A DNA stretch of 18,612 nucleotides from DASYXW01 sp035934405. Its GTDB lineage: Bacteria; Acidobacteriota; Terriglobia; UBA7540. The stretch lies in assembly GCA_035934405.1 (NCBI GenBank), contig DASYXW010000085.1:1-18612 (forward strand). The letters run 5' to 3'. The notes below the pieces were generated by a model that saw only the letters and a list, made by a program, of their open reading frames with translations, had not been told where the DNA came from and made no database searches. Position numbers and translations under genes: made by a program. Of the stretch, positions 5,907-13,469 are shown piece by piece; the first letter of the stretch is position 1; every line of letters starts with the position of its first letter.

Positions 5907-8900
5907 TTATTTGATGCTAACCTTCTTCGCTTTCGACGCAATTCCGTTGGCGACGACAACGAGTGAGCTCGAACCGGTTTCAGCGGTCGTGGGAACGACG
6001 AAGCTGGCGGAAACGACCGTGCTGCCCGTGGCGATTCCCATGGTGCTGAAGTTCGACGTGCGGGCGTAGAACACGTGCTTGGTGGATAAGTTGGTGATGC
6101 GAACCAGCGGGAAGTTGGTAGCCATCTGGGCGTCATCCCCGTAAGCGGTGCCAGCGGAAAGACCATTGAACTGGGTGCCGGAGATGGTGTATGAAGTGCC
6201 CCGGGTTATGGAAGTGGGAACCGAAGTGATGGTGGGCGCCCAAGCTGCGTTGATCGTGCCTGGAGACGAGTAAAGTTCGACGTCTGTGGTCGAGCCGTCA
6301 GCTGGGCACCAGAGTACCTGGCCCGTGGGCAGTAGCAACTGGCGAGCGTGATCAGACTGCAGGAAGCCGGACGTTGAAGTGGATGGGGCTGAAACGAACG
6401 TGTTTTCGGGGTATGTGAATTCGTAAAAGGCGCCGGGCGGGTTGAAAACACCCGGGCTGGTGTAGACGAGGATGTTGCCGTCGGGAAGGATCGTCGCATT
6501 GCCGTCAGCAATGTCGTCTGAGTTCGGGAAAATGGGGCCCGCAGTCCACGTGCCGGTCGAACTGTCGTAGATGGATGTGTTTGTGGTTGCCCCAAAGGCA
6601 ATAACGCTCCCGTCGGGACGCTGCATTAGCGGGCCCATCTCGCCGCTATTGGGGAGGGTAACGATGGTGCTGCCCGCACTCGTCCATTGCTGAGTCGACG
6701 GATTGTAGACCTCGGAATTAGTGCCATCCGCGGTGTCCACCGTCAGAACCGAGCCATCGGGCAGAAGGGCAAAACCCTCCTCGGAGAAATTGTCGGCCTT
6801 GCCGCTGTTCGTGACGGAGGTCCAGGTCAACGTAGATTCATCAAAGTTCACCTGCAGCGTAGAGGATTCCCCTCCCTGACCCATCATGAACGTCCCGTCA
6901 GGCAAAACGATCCCCGGGGAGTCGCCGATCGTGCTCCACCCAGTGGGTGGGCTGACCGGGGTCCACACATTGGCGGTGGGATCGTAAATCGCCCCTTGGT
7001 TGGTTTCGTCGAGAGATCCGTTGTTGTACTCTCCACCTTCCACGAGAACCTTACCGTCTATCATGACGGCAGAGGCAAAGAAGACCGGCTCGTACCCCGA
7101 CTGCATCGAGGCCAACTGGGTCCATGTGCCAGCGAGGTAGCTTCCCGTAATACTGGGAGTGAGAAGCCACCAGTTGCCGCTGTTGTACTCGTGCATCATG
7201 ACCGTGCCGTCGGTGAGTAGGAGAGCTGTGTCGGTGTTGAAGCTTGGCTGATTAGTAAGCTCTTGCCATTTTGCGGTGCTTTTGAACGTGGCCGTGGGGC
7301 TGAGATTCTGGTTCATCGTAACCACGCAAGGGTTGCCGCCGTTGCAGTTGGGCTGGGTGCCACTGCTCCACGCTGAGAACTTCCAACCGGACGTCGTCGT
7401 GGCGTTCATCGTCACCGTTGTATTGTTCGCGTAGGCGGCGCTGCATGCCCCAGTTACGCCGCCAGCGTTGCTGGTGCAGTTGATCTTCCCGTCAGTACTG
7501 GTTACCGTCCCTTGCCCTGACAGGATCGGGGACAACGTGTAGCTCAGGGTGAAGTTCGCGGCGGGGCTGAGGCTGCTGTTCATCACCACTGTGCAGGAAG
7601 GATTGGTCCCGCTGCAGCCTGTGCCGCTCCAGTTGACAAACACCCAGCCCGACAGCGGCGCGGTGTTCAACGTGACCGAGGTCCCGCTGTTATAAGTGTA
7701 GCTGCAGGTTCCAATGTCATTCGTGCAATTGATCTTGCCGTCGATGCTGGTGATGGTTCCTTGACCGTTCTCACTCACTGTGAGCGTATAACCGAAGGTG
7801 GCGGTGGGGCTGAGGTTCTGGTTCATGGTGACCACGCAGGGATTGCCAGCGTTGCAGCCCGATTGGGTGCCGCTGCTCCACGCCGAGAACGTCCAGCCGG
7901 AGGCTGCCGTGGCGTTCATCATCACGGTGGTGCCGCTCGCGTAGGTGGCGCTGCAAGTGCCGGTGACACCGCTAGCGTTCCGGGTGCAGTTGATCGCGCC
8001 GTCCGTGCTGGTCACCGTGCCTTGTCCAGACAGATTCGGGCTCAACGTATAACCGCCGGTGCCCGTCAGGGCGACTTGCTGTACAGTGCCCGAGACGTTG
8101 TTGTTATTGTCCGTGATGCTGATGGAGGCCGTGCGCGTGCCAGTGGCCGTGGGTGTGAAAGTGATCGTGAAGGTGCATAGCCCTCCGGGAGCGACTGTCG
8201 CGGGGCTGAGAGGGCAGTTGTTACTCTGAGCGAAGTCGCCGGCGTTGGCTCCCCCCAGCGCAATGCCGGTGATGGTCAGGGCGGCCGTACCGGTGTTGGT
8301 CAATGTAACTGTTTGTGCCGTACCGGTCGTACCTACCGCCTGGAGAGGGAAGATTACATTCGTGCTGGAGAGCGTACCGATCGGGGTCCCGGAGGTGAAG
8401 GTGGCGGTGGGGCTGAGGTTCTGGGTCATCGTGACGATGCACGGATTGCCAGCGTTGCAGCCCGATTGGGTGCCGCTGCTCCACGCCGAGAACGTCCAGC
8501 CGGAGGCCGCCGTGGCGTTCATCGTCACCGTTATGCCACTCGCGTAAGTGGCACTGCAAGTCCCCGTGACGCCGCCAGCGTTCCGGGTACAGTTGATGGC
8601 TCCGTCGGTGCTGGTCACCGTCCCTTGTCCAGACAGATTCGGGCTCAACGTATAACCGCCGATGCCCGTCAGGGCGATTTGCTGTACGGTGCCCGAGACG
8701 TTGTTGTTGTTGTCCGTGATGCTGATGGAGGCCGTGCGCGTGCCGGTGGCCGTGGGTGTGAAAGTGATAGTGAACGTGCAGCTCGCCCCAGCCGCCAGAC
8801 TCCCGCCGCAGTTGTTCGTCTGAGTGAAGTCGCCGGCGTTGGCTCCCCCCAGTGCGATGCCAGTGATCGTAAGGGTGGCCGTGCCGGTGTTGCTCAGGGT

Positions 8901-9623
8901 CACCGTTTGCGCCGTACCGGTCGTGCCTACCGCCTGGATGGGAAAGATTACATTCGTATTGGACAATGTACCCATCGGGGTCCCGGAGTTGGTGAAGGTG
9001 GCCGTGGGGCTGAGGTTCTGGTTCATGGTGACCACGCAGGGATTGCCGCCGTTGCAGGTGGACTGGGTGCCGCTGCTCCAGGCCGAGAACGTCCAGCCGG
9101 AGGCCGCCGTGGCGTTCATCGTCACCGTAGCCCCACTCAGGTAGTTGGCGCTGCAGGAGCCGCTGGTGCCGGTGCCGTTTCTAGTGCAGTTGATCGCGCC
9201 GTCGGTGCTGGTCACTGTGCCCTGGCCCGACAGGATTGGCGACAACGTGTAGGTCGTTTGGACGAACGTAGCCGTGGGGCTGAGGTTCTGGGTCATCGTG
9301 ACGATGCACGGATTGCCACCGTTGCAGTTGGGTTGGGTGCCGCTGCTCCACGCCGAAAACGTCCAGCCGGAGGCCGGCGTGGCGTTCATCGTCACCTGAG
9401 TGCCGCTGGCGTAGGTGGCGCTGCAAGTGCCAGTGGTGCCAGTCCCGTTGCGGGTGCAGTTGATCGCGCCGTCCGTGCTGGTCACCGTCCCTTGTCCCAC
9501 CAGATTCGGGCTCAACGTGTAGTCCTGCGCTAACCCACGCTGGCCAGCAATCATAATTAGCAGGACAAAAGTGCCAGGGAACAGAAATGGTCTTGACATT
9601 TTGGCCGGACGTGTGTTGAGCAT
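5907..9623 (-). CDS. Secreted InlB-repeat / choice-of-anchor D / Kelch-like protein
   Basis: This 1238-residue exported protein starts at ATG 9623, where GAGGGAG precedes it; a start at 9683 would add 20 residues before the signal peptide and lacks that support. The signal peptide is about 1-32, with hydrophobic FVLLIMIAG and possible cleavage after GLA. Six divergent InlB-like repeats begin at about 35, 125, 324, 525, 612 and 695. Most follow YTLSPxLxGQGTVTSTDG...INC...WTFSAWSSGTQ...NPCxVTMxQNLSPTATF and carry four cysteines that could pair as disulfides. Two choice-of-anchor D (ASPM-SPD2-Hydin-like) domains sit at about 215-323 and 414-524. From 784 the protein has Kelch-type blades (DGTVMMHEY, DGKVLVEGGEY, DGSVLTVDT, DGSVIAFGA, DGNILVYTS). 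A C-terminal E-set-like domain (from about 1135) contains YGDDAQMATNFPLVRITN, as in galactose-oxidase-like proteins. The propeller has only one clear cysteine and the usual Tyr-His copper pair is not evident, so a binding or adhesive role is more likely than oxidase activity. Confidence 0.85.
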   Translation of the reverse strand: MLNTRPAKMSRPFLFPGTFVLLIMIAGQRGLAQDYTLSPNLVGQGTVTSTDGAINCTRNGTGTTGTCSATYASGTQVTMNATPASGWTFSAWSSGTQPNCNGGNPCIVTMTQNLSPTATFVQTTYTLSPILSGQGTVTSTDGAINCTRNGTGTSGSCSANYLSGATVTMNATAASGWTFSAWSSGTQSTCNGGNPCVVTMNQNLSPTATFTNSGTPMGTLSNTNVIFPIQAVGTTGTAQTVTLSNTGTATLTITGIALGGANAGDFTQTNNCGGSLAAGASCTFTITFTPTATGTRTASISITDNNNNVSGTVQQIALTGIGGYTLSPNLSGQGTVTSTDGAINCTRNAGGVTGTCSATYASGITVTMNATAASGWTFSAWSSGTQSGCNAGNPCIVTMTQNLSPTATFTSGTPIGTLSSTNVIFPLQAVGTTGTAQTVTLTNTGTAALTITGIALGGANAGDFAQSNNCPLSPATVAPGGLCTFTITFTPTATGTRTASISITDNNNNVSGTVQQVALTGTGGYTLSPNLSGQGTVTSTDGAINCTRNASGVTGTCSATYASGTTVMMNATAASGWTFSAWSSGTQSGCNAGNPCVVTMNQNLSPTATFGYTLTVSENGQGTITSIDGKINCTNDIGTCSYTYNSGTSVTLNTAPLSGWVFVNWSGTGCSGTNPSCTVVMNSSLSPAANFTLSYTLSPILSGQGTVTSTDGKINCTSNAGGVTGACSAAYANNTTVTMNATTTSGWKFSAWSSGTQPNCNGGNPCVVTMNQNLSPTATFKSTAKWQELTNQPSFNTDTALLLTDGTVMMHEYNSGNWWLLTPSITGSYLAGTWTQLASMQSGYEPVFFASAVMIDGKVLVEGGEYNNGSLDETNQGAIYDPTANVWTPVSPPTGWSTIGDSPGIVLPDGTFMMGQGGESSTLQVNFDESTLTWTSVTNSGKADNFSEEGFALLPDGSVLTVDTADGTNSEVYNPSTQQWTSAGSTIVTLPNSGEMGPLMQRPDGSVIAFGATTNTSIYDSSTGTWTAGPIFPNSDDIADGNATILPDGNILVYTSPGVFNPPGAFYEFTYPENTFVSAPSTSTSGFLQSDHARQLLLPTGQVLWCPADGSTTDVELYSSPGTINAAWAPTITSVPTSITRGTSYTISGTQFNGLSAGTAYGDDAQMATNFPLVRITNLSTKHVFYARTSNFSTMGIATGSTVVSASFVVPTTAETGSSSLVVVANGIASKAKKVSIK
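8052..9251 (-). repeat. Two ~600-bp tandem units inside the repeat protein gene
   Basis: One unit (8655-9251) encodes an InlB-like repeat plus an anchor-D domain, residues about 125-323. The next (8052-8654) encodes the same pair, residues about 324-524. Long DNA stretches are nearly identical between them; for example GGGCTCAACGTATAACCGCC recurs at 8041 and 8641. A third InlB-like copy follows. The similarity is strong enough that homologous recombination could change the copy number. Confidence 0.8.
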
Positions 9624-9675
9624 AGCGGATCTCCCTCTTGGTTGCAGTCGCTTACCGTGGGGCCACCTGCCGGGT

Positions 9676-9704
9676 TTGCCCACGCACAGTGCTTGTCATA
9701 TAAT
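9676..9704 (+). promoter_or_regulatory. Promoter of the membrane HTH regulator
   Basis: TTGCCC (9676-9681) and TATAAT (9699-9704) are separated by exactly 17 bp, a near-consensus sigma-70-type promoter. Transcription would start near 9711, leaving a leader of about 90 nt to the ATG at 9802. The phased AGCGGGC repeats (9727-9764) lie in that leader. Confidence 0.6.
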
Positions 9705-9720
9705 CAGCCTGGTTGCAAGA

Positions 9721-9764
9721 GGCCCGAGCGGGCCGAAGCGAGCATCGAGCGGGCAATAGCGGGC
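9721..9764 (+). promoter_or_regulatory. Phased AGCGGGC repeats, candidate operator
   Basis: AGCGGGC occurs at 9727-9733, 9748-9754 and 9758-9764. The starts are 21 and 10 bp apart, about two turns and one turn of the helix, so all three would face the same side of the DNA. The first copy is embedded in a 14-bp perfect palindrome, GGCCCGAGCGGGCC (9721-9734). The block sits just downstream of a strong promoter and between two divergent genes, one of which encodes a DNA-binding protein. An operator role is inference. Confidence 0.4.
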
Positions 9765-9801
9765 AACCGGCATTCGTGGCCGAATTAGTGGGGGGCTCGA
9801 A

Positions 9802-10989
9802 ATGTCCGAGACGGGCCAGGATCGGTTGGACTCCTGGAAGGCTATCGCCGCGTACCTCAAGCGCGACGAAAGAACGGTCCGCCGCTGGGAGCAGGAGCGG
9901 TCCCTGCCTGTGCACCGGATGCCCGGCGGGGGCCGCGCCGCCGTATACGCCTTCCGTGGCGAAATCGACCTGTGGCTGCGCGACGGTCACGCTCAACTCG
10001 ACTCTTTTTCCCTTGCCGTTCCAACTTCCAAAGCCTGGTACCGGAAGCGCTCGGGTATCGCCGCGCTCCTGGCTCTAGCGGCTCTGGCGGCAGGGGGGAC
10101 CGCTGTCTGGCTGAGGGTCAGGCGCTCTCAGCGCCAAAGGCCCGAGGAAGTGGCGCAAAACCCTCAGGGAGTCCTCCAAAAGCCCGAGCGAGCAGCGCAA
10201 GAGCCCAAGGGCATCGCGCAAAGGCCTACTGCCAGCACGCAACGGCCCCTGGTCATCATGGTCACTTTCAACCACGGGCGGGGAAAGTCCCTGGGTTTCC
10301 ATCTGGACGGGTTAGGGTTCGGTAATCCCCCCGTTCGCCTGCCGGCAACCAGAACCTTGCCGTATTTCCGCATCGGCGACGTTAGCTGCTTCGCCGAGAA
10401 TGTCGGTCACTGCGAGGCGGGGTACGAGGAAGATGACTACAAACTTACGTACACCTCATGGTCAAACAGCCAGATCGTTGTCGACAACTATACCGTGGCC
10501 TCGCCGGGTGATGCCGTCGAGGTGGCGGTGTGGAAGCCAGGTTCGAGCGATCCGCAGGACGCCGCGGCGTGGGGCGGGAACATTCCGCCTTTGAAGCCCG
10601 GCACGCCGCACATCAGCAACGTCACCTTTAGGGGCGCCGGAAAGAATCTGCGCATCACCGTGGAAGGATCGGGTTTTGGCGATGCGCCACCCGGGGTTCC
10701 GGGGACGGGCACCACGGCGTTCCTGCAATTGGCGGACTTTGCTTACCATTCGCCGTCCGCAAGTAACCTGGCGAACTATTTCCGAGCCGGCTACAGCGGT
10801 GAAAACGGTATGATCGACAGTATTTCCCTGGTGTATTCCGGCTGGACGGACTCGAAGATCCAGATCGATGGATTCGGCGGCGACTACGGTTATAACGGAC
10901 TCGGCGTCCGCAGTGGCGACCCGGTGGCAATCGAACTGTGGAGCACCAGGACCCGTTTCGCGACCGTGTGGGGCGGCCGGGTGCAATAG
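9802..10989 (+). CDS. Membrane-anchored HTH protein with duplicated C-terminal beta domain
   Basis: This 395-residue protein looks like a one-component transmembrane regulator. Residues about 9-60 form an excisionase/MerR-like helix-turn-helix: LDSWKAIAAYLKRDERTVRRWE, then LPVHRMPGG and VYAFRGEIDLWL. This arrangement recurs at the N-terminus of many acidobacterial membrane proteins. One transmembrane helix lies at about 84-104. A Pro/Gln-rich linker (about 109-149) has a loose 7-8-residue repeat of the AQxPxG type. Two homologous beta-rich domains follow, about 150-268 and 270-395. Both contain VTF...G.G...(L/I)...GxGFG near their start and end in a W-S/D-S-(Q/K)-I...D, V-(E/I)-(V/L)-W, WGG pattern; they resemble IPT/TIG folds. 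Positive residues flank both sides of the helix, so orientation is not decided by charge. The ligand is unknown. It is divergent from the large secreted protein gene. Confidence 0.75.
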   Translation: MSETGQDRLDSWKAIAAYLKRDERTVRRWEQERSLPVHRMPGGGRAAVYAFRGEIDLWLRDGHAQLDSFSLAVPTSKAWYRKRSGIAALLALAALAAGGTAVWLRVRRSQRQRPEEVAQNPQGVLQKPERAAQEPKGIAQRPTASTQRPLVIMVTFNHGRGKSLGFHLDGLGFGNPPVRLPATRTLPYFRIGDVSCFAENVGHCEAGYEEDDYKLTYTSWSNSQIVVDNYTVASPGDAVEVAVWKPGSSDPQDAAAWGGNIPPLKPGTPHISNVTFRGAGKNLRITVEGSGFGDAPPGVPGTGTTAFLQLADFAYHSPSASNLANYFRAGYSGENGMIDSISLVYSGWTDSKIQIDGFGGDYGYNGLGVRSGDPVAIELWSTRTRFATVWGGRVQ

Positions 10990-11143
10990 AATGCATGAGC
11001 TTCGCGCCCATGCAGGTCATTGGGCTCTCATGATCGCCCGATGGCAAGCGGATCGCCTTTCGCGCCAGCCAGCCGGGCAGGCTATTCAAAATGTGGTTGC
11101 TTCGGGGTCGGCCCTCGCCTACAGGATCTTGCGCTAAACCAAC

Positions 11144-11548
11144 TTGGTCGCGGGACAGCCGTATCGCTATTTTCTATTTCCGCGCTCGGAGCTGAACCGC
11201 CTCAGCGGCCTGGCGTATAACATGGTCGAGACACTCGAGGCCGGTGACGGCTTCTTACGGGTCGTCGTCAAGGAAGCCCCTGATCCTTCGGACCGGTATA
11301 GTTACGACTGGGCCCAATACAGTTTTTCCCAGAGTTTCGATCCCCTTGGAGTAGCCTTCAGCGACCACTACTGGGAGGACCACCGTCGGCTGAGCGCGGC
11401 AGGTAAGATCAAGCACACCGTCGAGAACTGCCCGGAGCGCGTGAAACCGATTACGGTCCGCGAATGGAGCCCGCAGGCTGGATGGACTGACGTTGAACTG
11501 CCGCCCGTAGCCGCCGCAGGTGGGACGGCTCCGCTAAGTAAACCCTAA
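11144..11548 (+). CDS. Hypothetical protein, start uncertain (possible remnant)
   Basis: I do not recognise this product. The frame is open from just after a TAA at 11135-11137 to the TAA at 11546-11548. The composition looks coding, rich in aromatic and acidic residues: RYFLFPRSELNRL, YSYDWAQYSFSQSFDPLG and SDHYWEDHRRL. No signal peptide, membrane helix or known motif is visible. The earliest start codon is TTG at 11144 with no Shine-Dalgarno sequence. The first ATG, at 11222, also lacks one and would give 108 residues while discarding residues that look coding. This fits a gene that has lost its 5' end. The frame ends tail to tail with the CoA-binding gene, overlapping it by 3-4 bp. Confidence 0.45.
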   Translation: MVAGQPYRYFLFPRSELNRLSGLAYNMVETLEAGDGFLRVVVKEAPDPSDRYSYDWAQYSFSQSFDPLGVAFSDHYWEDHRRLSAAGKIKHTVENCPERVKPITVREWSPQAGWTDVELPPVAAAGGTAPLSKP

Positions 11549-11955
11549 ATACCTTCGGTCACGAACCGTTTGGCGTGTTCTTTCAGGATGCAGCGGTCCT
11601 GGACGACCTCGAGTCCGGCGGCGCGGGCGCGGGCGGCGGCGGCATCGTGGCGGACGCCTTCCTGCATCCAGACGACTCGCGCGTGGTTGCGGATGGCGTC
11701 CTCGACTACCTGCGGCACATGCTCCGGGCGGCGGAAGACGACCACAATCTCGAGCGGCGCCGGAACCGCGTCGAGCGAGGCGTAGGCCCTCTCGCCAAGC
11801 ACGGAGGTCTCGTGGGGGTTGACGGGGATGATGCGGTAGCCCTTCGCCTGCATGTAGGCGGCGACGCCGCAGCTTGGGCGCGTGGGCTTGGACGAGAGGC
11901 CGACGACGGCGAGCGTCTTATAAGTTTCGAGGATGGTCCGGATCGCGTCTGTCAT
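11545..11955 (-). CDS. YccU-type CoA-binding protein
   Basis: This 136-residue protein is essentially one CoA-binding Rossmann domain, close in length to E. coli YccU (about 137). Seen motifs are the N-terminal dinucleotide-type loop LAVVGLSSKPTRPS (15-28), GYRIIPVNP (39-47), IVVVFRRPEHVP (70-81), the family phrase VVWMQEGV (94-101) and GLEVVQDRCILKEH (114-127). The members' physiological role is not established. The start at 11955 fits the family N-terminus and follows GGGAG at about 7 nt. A longer in-frame extension upstream, to 12066, would read through heptamer-repeat DNA and is rejected. It is the last gene of the minus-strand run and is separated from hisC by two tandem arrays, so it may have its own promoter. 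Confidence 0.88.
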   Translation of the reverse strand: MTDAIRTILETYKTLAVVGLSSKPTRPSCGVAAYMQAKGYRIIPVNPHETSVLGERAYASLDAVPAPLEIVVVFRRPEHVPQVVEDAIRNHARVVWMQEGVRHDAAAARARAAGLEVVQDRCILKEHAKRFVTEGI

Positions 11956-12047
11956 GCGAAACTCCCGGTGACTCAGACGGCGCTCCGCCGGCCATCCGGT
12001 TACGTGAGGAAGATGAGTTGAGGCCATGTTAGTCTCCGCGGCGGAAT

Positions 12048-12159
12048 TGGAAAGTCGGAAGTTCAAAGTCTAAAGTTCAAGGTCGAAAGTCCAAAGTCCA
12101 AAGTCTAAAGTCTAAAGTCTAAAGTCTAAAGTCTAAAGTCTAAAGTCTAAAGTCTAAAT
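12048..12159. repeat. Heptamer tandem array, about 15 copies
   Basis: The unit is TCTAAAG read on the plus strand. Seven consecutive perfect copies occupy 12104-12152. Variant copies (TCCAAAG, TCGAAAG, TTCAAGG, TTCAAAG, TCGGAAG) extend to the left, and a half-diverged copy closes the right end. The period is not a multiple of three and the array is non-coding. It lies between the CoA-binding gene and hisC and directly abuts the 8-bp array at 12162. Confidence 0.95.
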
Positions 12160-12161
12160 CA

Positions 12162-12225
12162 ATGGCCCGATGACCCGATGGCCCGATGGCGCAATGGCTC
12201 GATGACTCAATCACTCAATCGCTTA
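12162..12225. repeat. 8-bp tandem array, eight copies
   Basis: Eight head-to-tail 8-mers are ATGGCCCG, ATGACCCG, ATGGCCCG, ATGGCGCA, ATGGCTCG, ATGACTCA, ATCACTCA and ATCGCTTA. Divergence increases toward the hisC stop codon (12232). The array starts 3 bp after the neighbouring heptamer array ends. Confidence 0.85.
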
Positions 12226-12231
12226 ACTCTT

Positions 12232-13383
12232 TTACTTGGCGCCGACGAGCGTCTTCGAGTCGCGCGTCGCGGCCCCGCGCGCGCCGGTGGTGATGCGCTG
12301 CAGGGCGTCGAGGAAACGCTCGTTGTCGGCGTGAGCGCCGATGGTCGCCCGCAACGACGTCGGGAAGCCGTAGAGCTTCATGGGCCGCACGATGACGCCA
12401 TGGTGGAGCAATCGCACAAAGTCCTCGTCGCCATCGCGGCCCGTGTCCATCAATACGAAATTGGCGACCGAGGGTGTGTAAGGGACGCCCATGAGGGCAA
12501 GCTCCTCGGTGACGAACGCCATCTCGCGGGTATTCGATTCGACGGAGCGCTCCACGTGCTCGCGGTCGTCGAGCGCGGCGAGGCCAGCGGCCTGGGCTAC
12601 ACTCGAAGCATTGAACGGCGAGCGAATGCGGTTGAGCGCCTCGATGAGCTCGGGATGCCCGCAGCCGTAGCCGATTCGAAGCCCGGCCAGGCCGTGGACC
12701 TTGGAAAAAGTCCGCAGCACCAGAAGATTCCGGCCGGCGCGGACGCGGTCGAGAGAACGGGAGTAATCGGCGCGACGGACATAGTGATAGTACGCCTCGT
12801 CGAGCACCACGAGAACGCGCGCCGGGAGCGAATCGAGAAATCGATCGAGCTCGGTGGCGGTAAACATGGTGCCGGTGGGGTTGTTGGGATTCCCGAGGTA
12901 GATGAGCTTGGTACGCGGGGTGACAGCGCGCGCCATGTCCGCCAGATCGTAGGCGAAGGCCCGCATGGGAACCAGGACGAGACCGGCGCCCATCTCTTCG
13001 ATGGCCAGCCGGTAGATGTAGAACGCCGAGGATGACGTAATCGCTTCATCGCCGGGAGTCAGAAAAGTCTTGGCTGCAAGCTCGATGAGGTCGGTCGAGC
13101 CGGCGCCGAGGATAATCTGGTCCATTTCCAGGCCGTGATGTTCGGCGAGCTTCCGGCGCAGGGCGTAACCGTTGCCGTCGGGGTAGAGATGTACGCGGTC
13201 GAGGCAGCGGCGCGCGGCTTCGATGGCCAGAGGCGACGGGCCGAGCGGATTCTCGTTCGAGGCCAGCTTGATGGCCGCGCGGCCGAGTTCGCGCTCAACT
13301 TCTTCGATGGGTTTGCCGGGAGGATAAGGGCTGATGGCGTGTGACCAGGGCGGAAGTAATTCGTCAATCGGAGATGGGCGCAT
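12232..13383 (-). CDS. hisC: Histidinol-phosphate aminotransferase
   Basis: This 383-residue enzyme is a PLP-dependent fold-type I aminotransferase that converts imidazole acetol phosphate and glutamate to histidinol phosphate; some relatives act on aromatic keto acids. It shows IKLASNENPLGPSP (38-51), YPDGNGYALRRKLA (67-80), GAGSTDLIEL (93-101), YLGNPNNPTGT (162-172), LVVLDEAYYHYV (191-202) and RTFSKVHGLAGLRIGYG (224-240) with the PLP lysine K228. No other his gene is nearby, so the cluster context does not prove the histidine role. No Shine-Dalgarno sequence precedes the ATG. A CATAAT hexamer ends 5 nt before it, which could mean a leaderless transcript starting next to the heptamer array (inference). 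Confidence 0.92.
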   Translation of the reverse strand: MRPSPIDELLPPWSHAISPYPPGKPIEEVERELGRAAIKLASNENPLGPSPLAIEAARRCLDRVHLYPDGNGYALRRKLAEHHGLEMDQIILGAGSTDLIELAAKTFLTPGDEAITSSSAFYIYRLAIEEMGAGLVLVPMRAFAYDLADMARAVTPRTKLIYLGNPNNPTGTMFTATELDRFLDSLPARVLVVLDEAYYHYVRRADYSRSLDRVRAGRNLLVLRTFSKVHGLAGLRIGYGCGHPELIEALNRIRSPFNASSVAQAAGLAALDDREHVERSVESNTREMAFVTEELALMGVPYTPSVANFVLMDTGRDGDEDFVRLLHHGVIVRPMKLYGFPTSLRATIGAHADNERFLDALQRITTGARGAATRDSKTLVGAK

Positions 13384-13391
13384 ACTAAATT

Positions 13392-13419
13392 ATGAATGAT
13401 GAATGGTGAATGATGAATG
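13392..13419. repeat. Heptamer tandem repeat, four copies
   Basis: ATGAATG, ATGAATG, GTGAATG and ATGAATG run head to tail in the 86-bp gap between rluB and hisC, starting 9 bp upstream of the hisC start codon. Similar CATCATTCAG sequence appears at the rluB stop codon (13468-13477). Confidence 0.8.
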
Positions 13420-13469
13420 CCGTTGGCGCGCGGCAAACCGGAGGCGCCCAAGATCCCTTCGAGGCTTCA

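Noticed and set aside
8313..9533. 406-codon plus-strand frame opposite the InlB-like repeats
   Set aside because: Its repetitive Arg/Gly-rich product mirrors the DNA repeats of the minus-strand gene. The minus-strand translation gives proper domains and a signal peptide.
9624..9683. Longer N-terminus of the secreted repeat protein (start at 9683)
   Set aside because: It adds 20 residues ahead of the signal peptide and has no matching Shine-Dalgarno sequence. The ATG at 9623 has GAGGGAG upstream.
10991..11137. 48-codon frame after the HTH membrane protein
   Set aside because: Too short, with no Shine-Dalgarno sequence or recognisable motif. I could not join it to the downstream hypothetical ORF by a plausible frameshift.
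12048..12225. Possible CRISPR array
   Set aside because: Units are 7-8 bp with no spacers, and no cas genes are present.
12178..13035. 285-codon plus-strand frame opposite hisC
   Set aside because: It is antisense to a complete aminotransferase with its PLP lysine motif. It begins inside the 8-bp tandem array.
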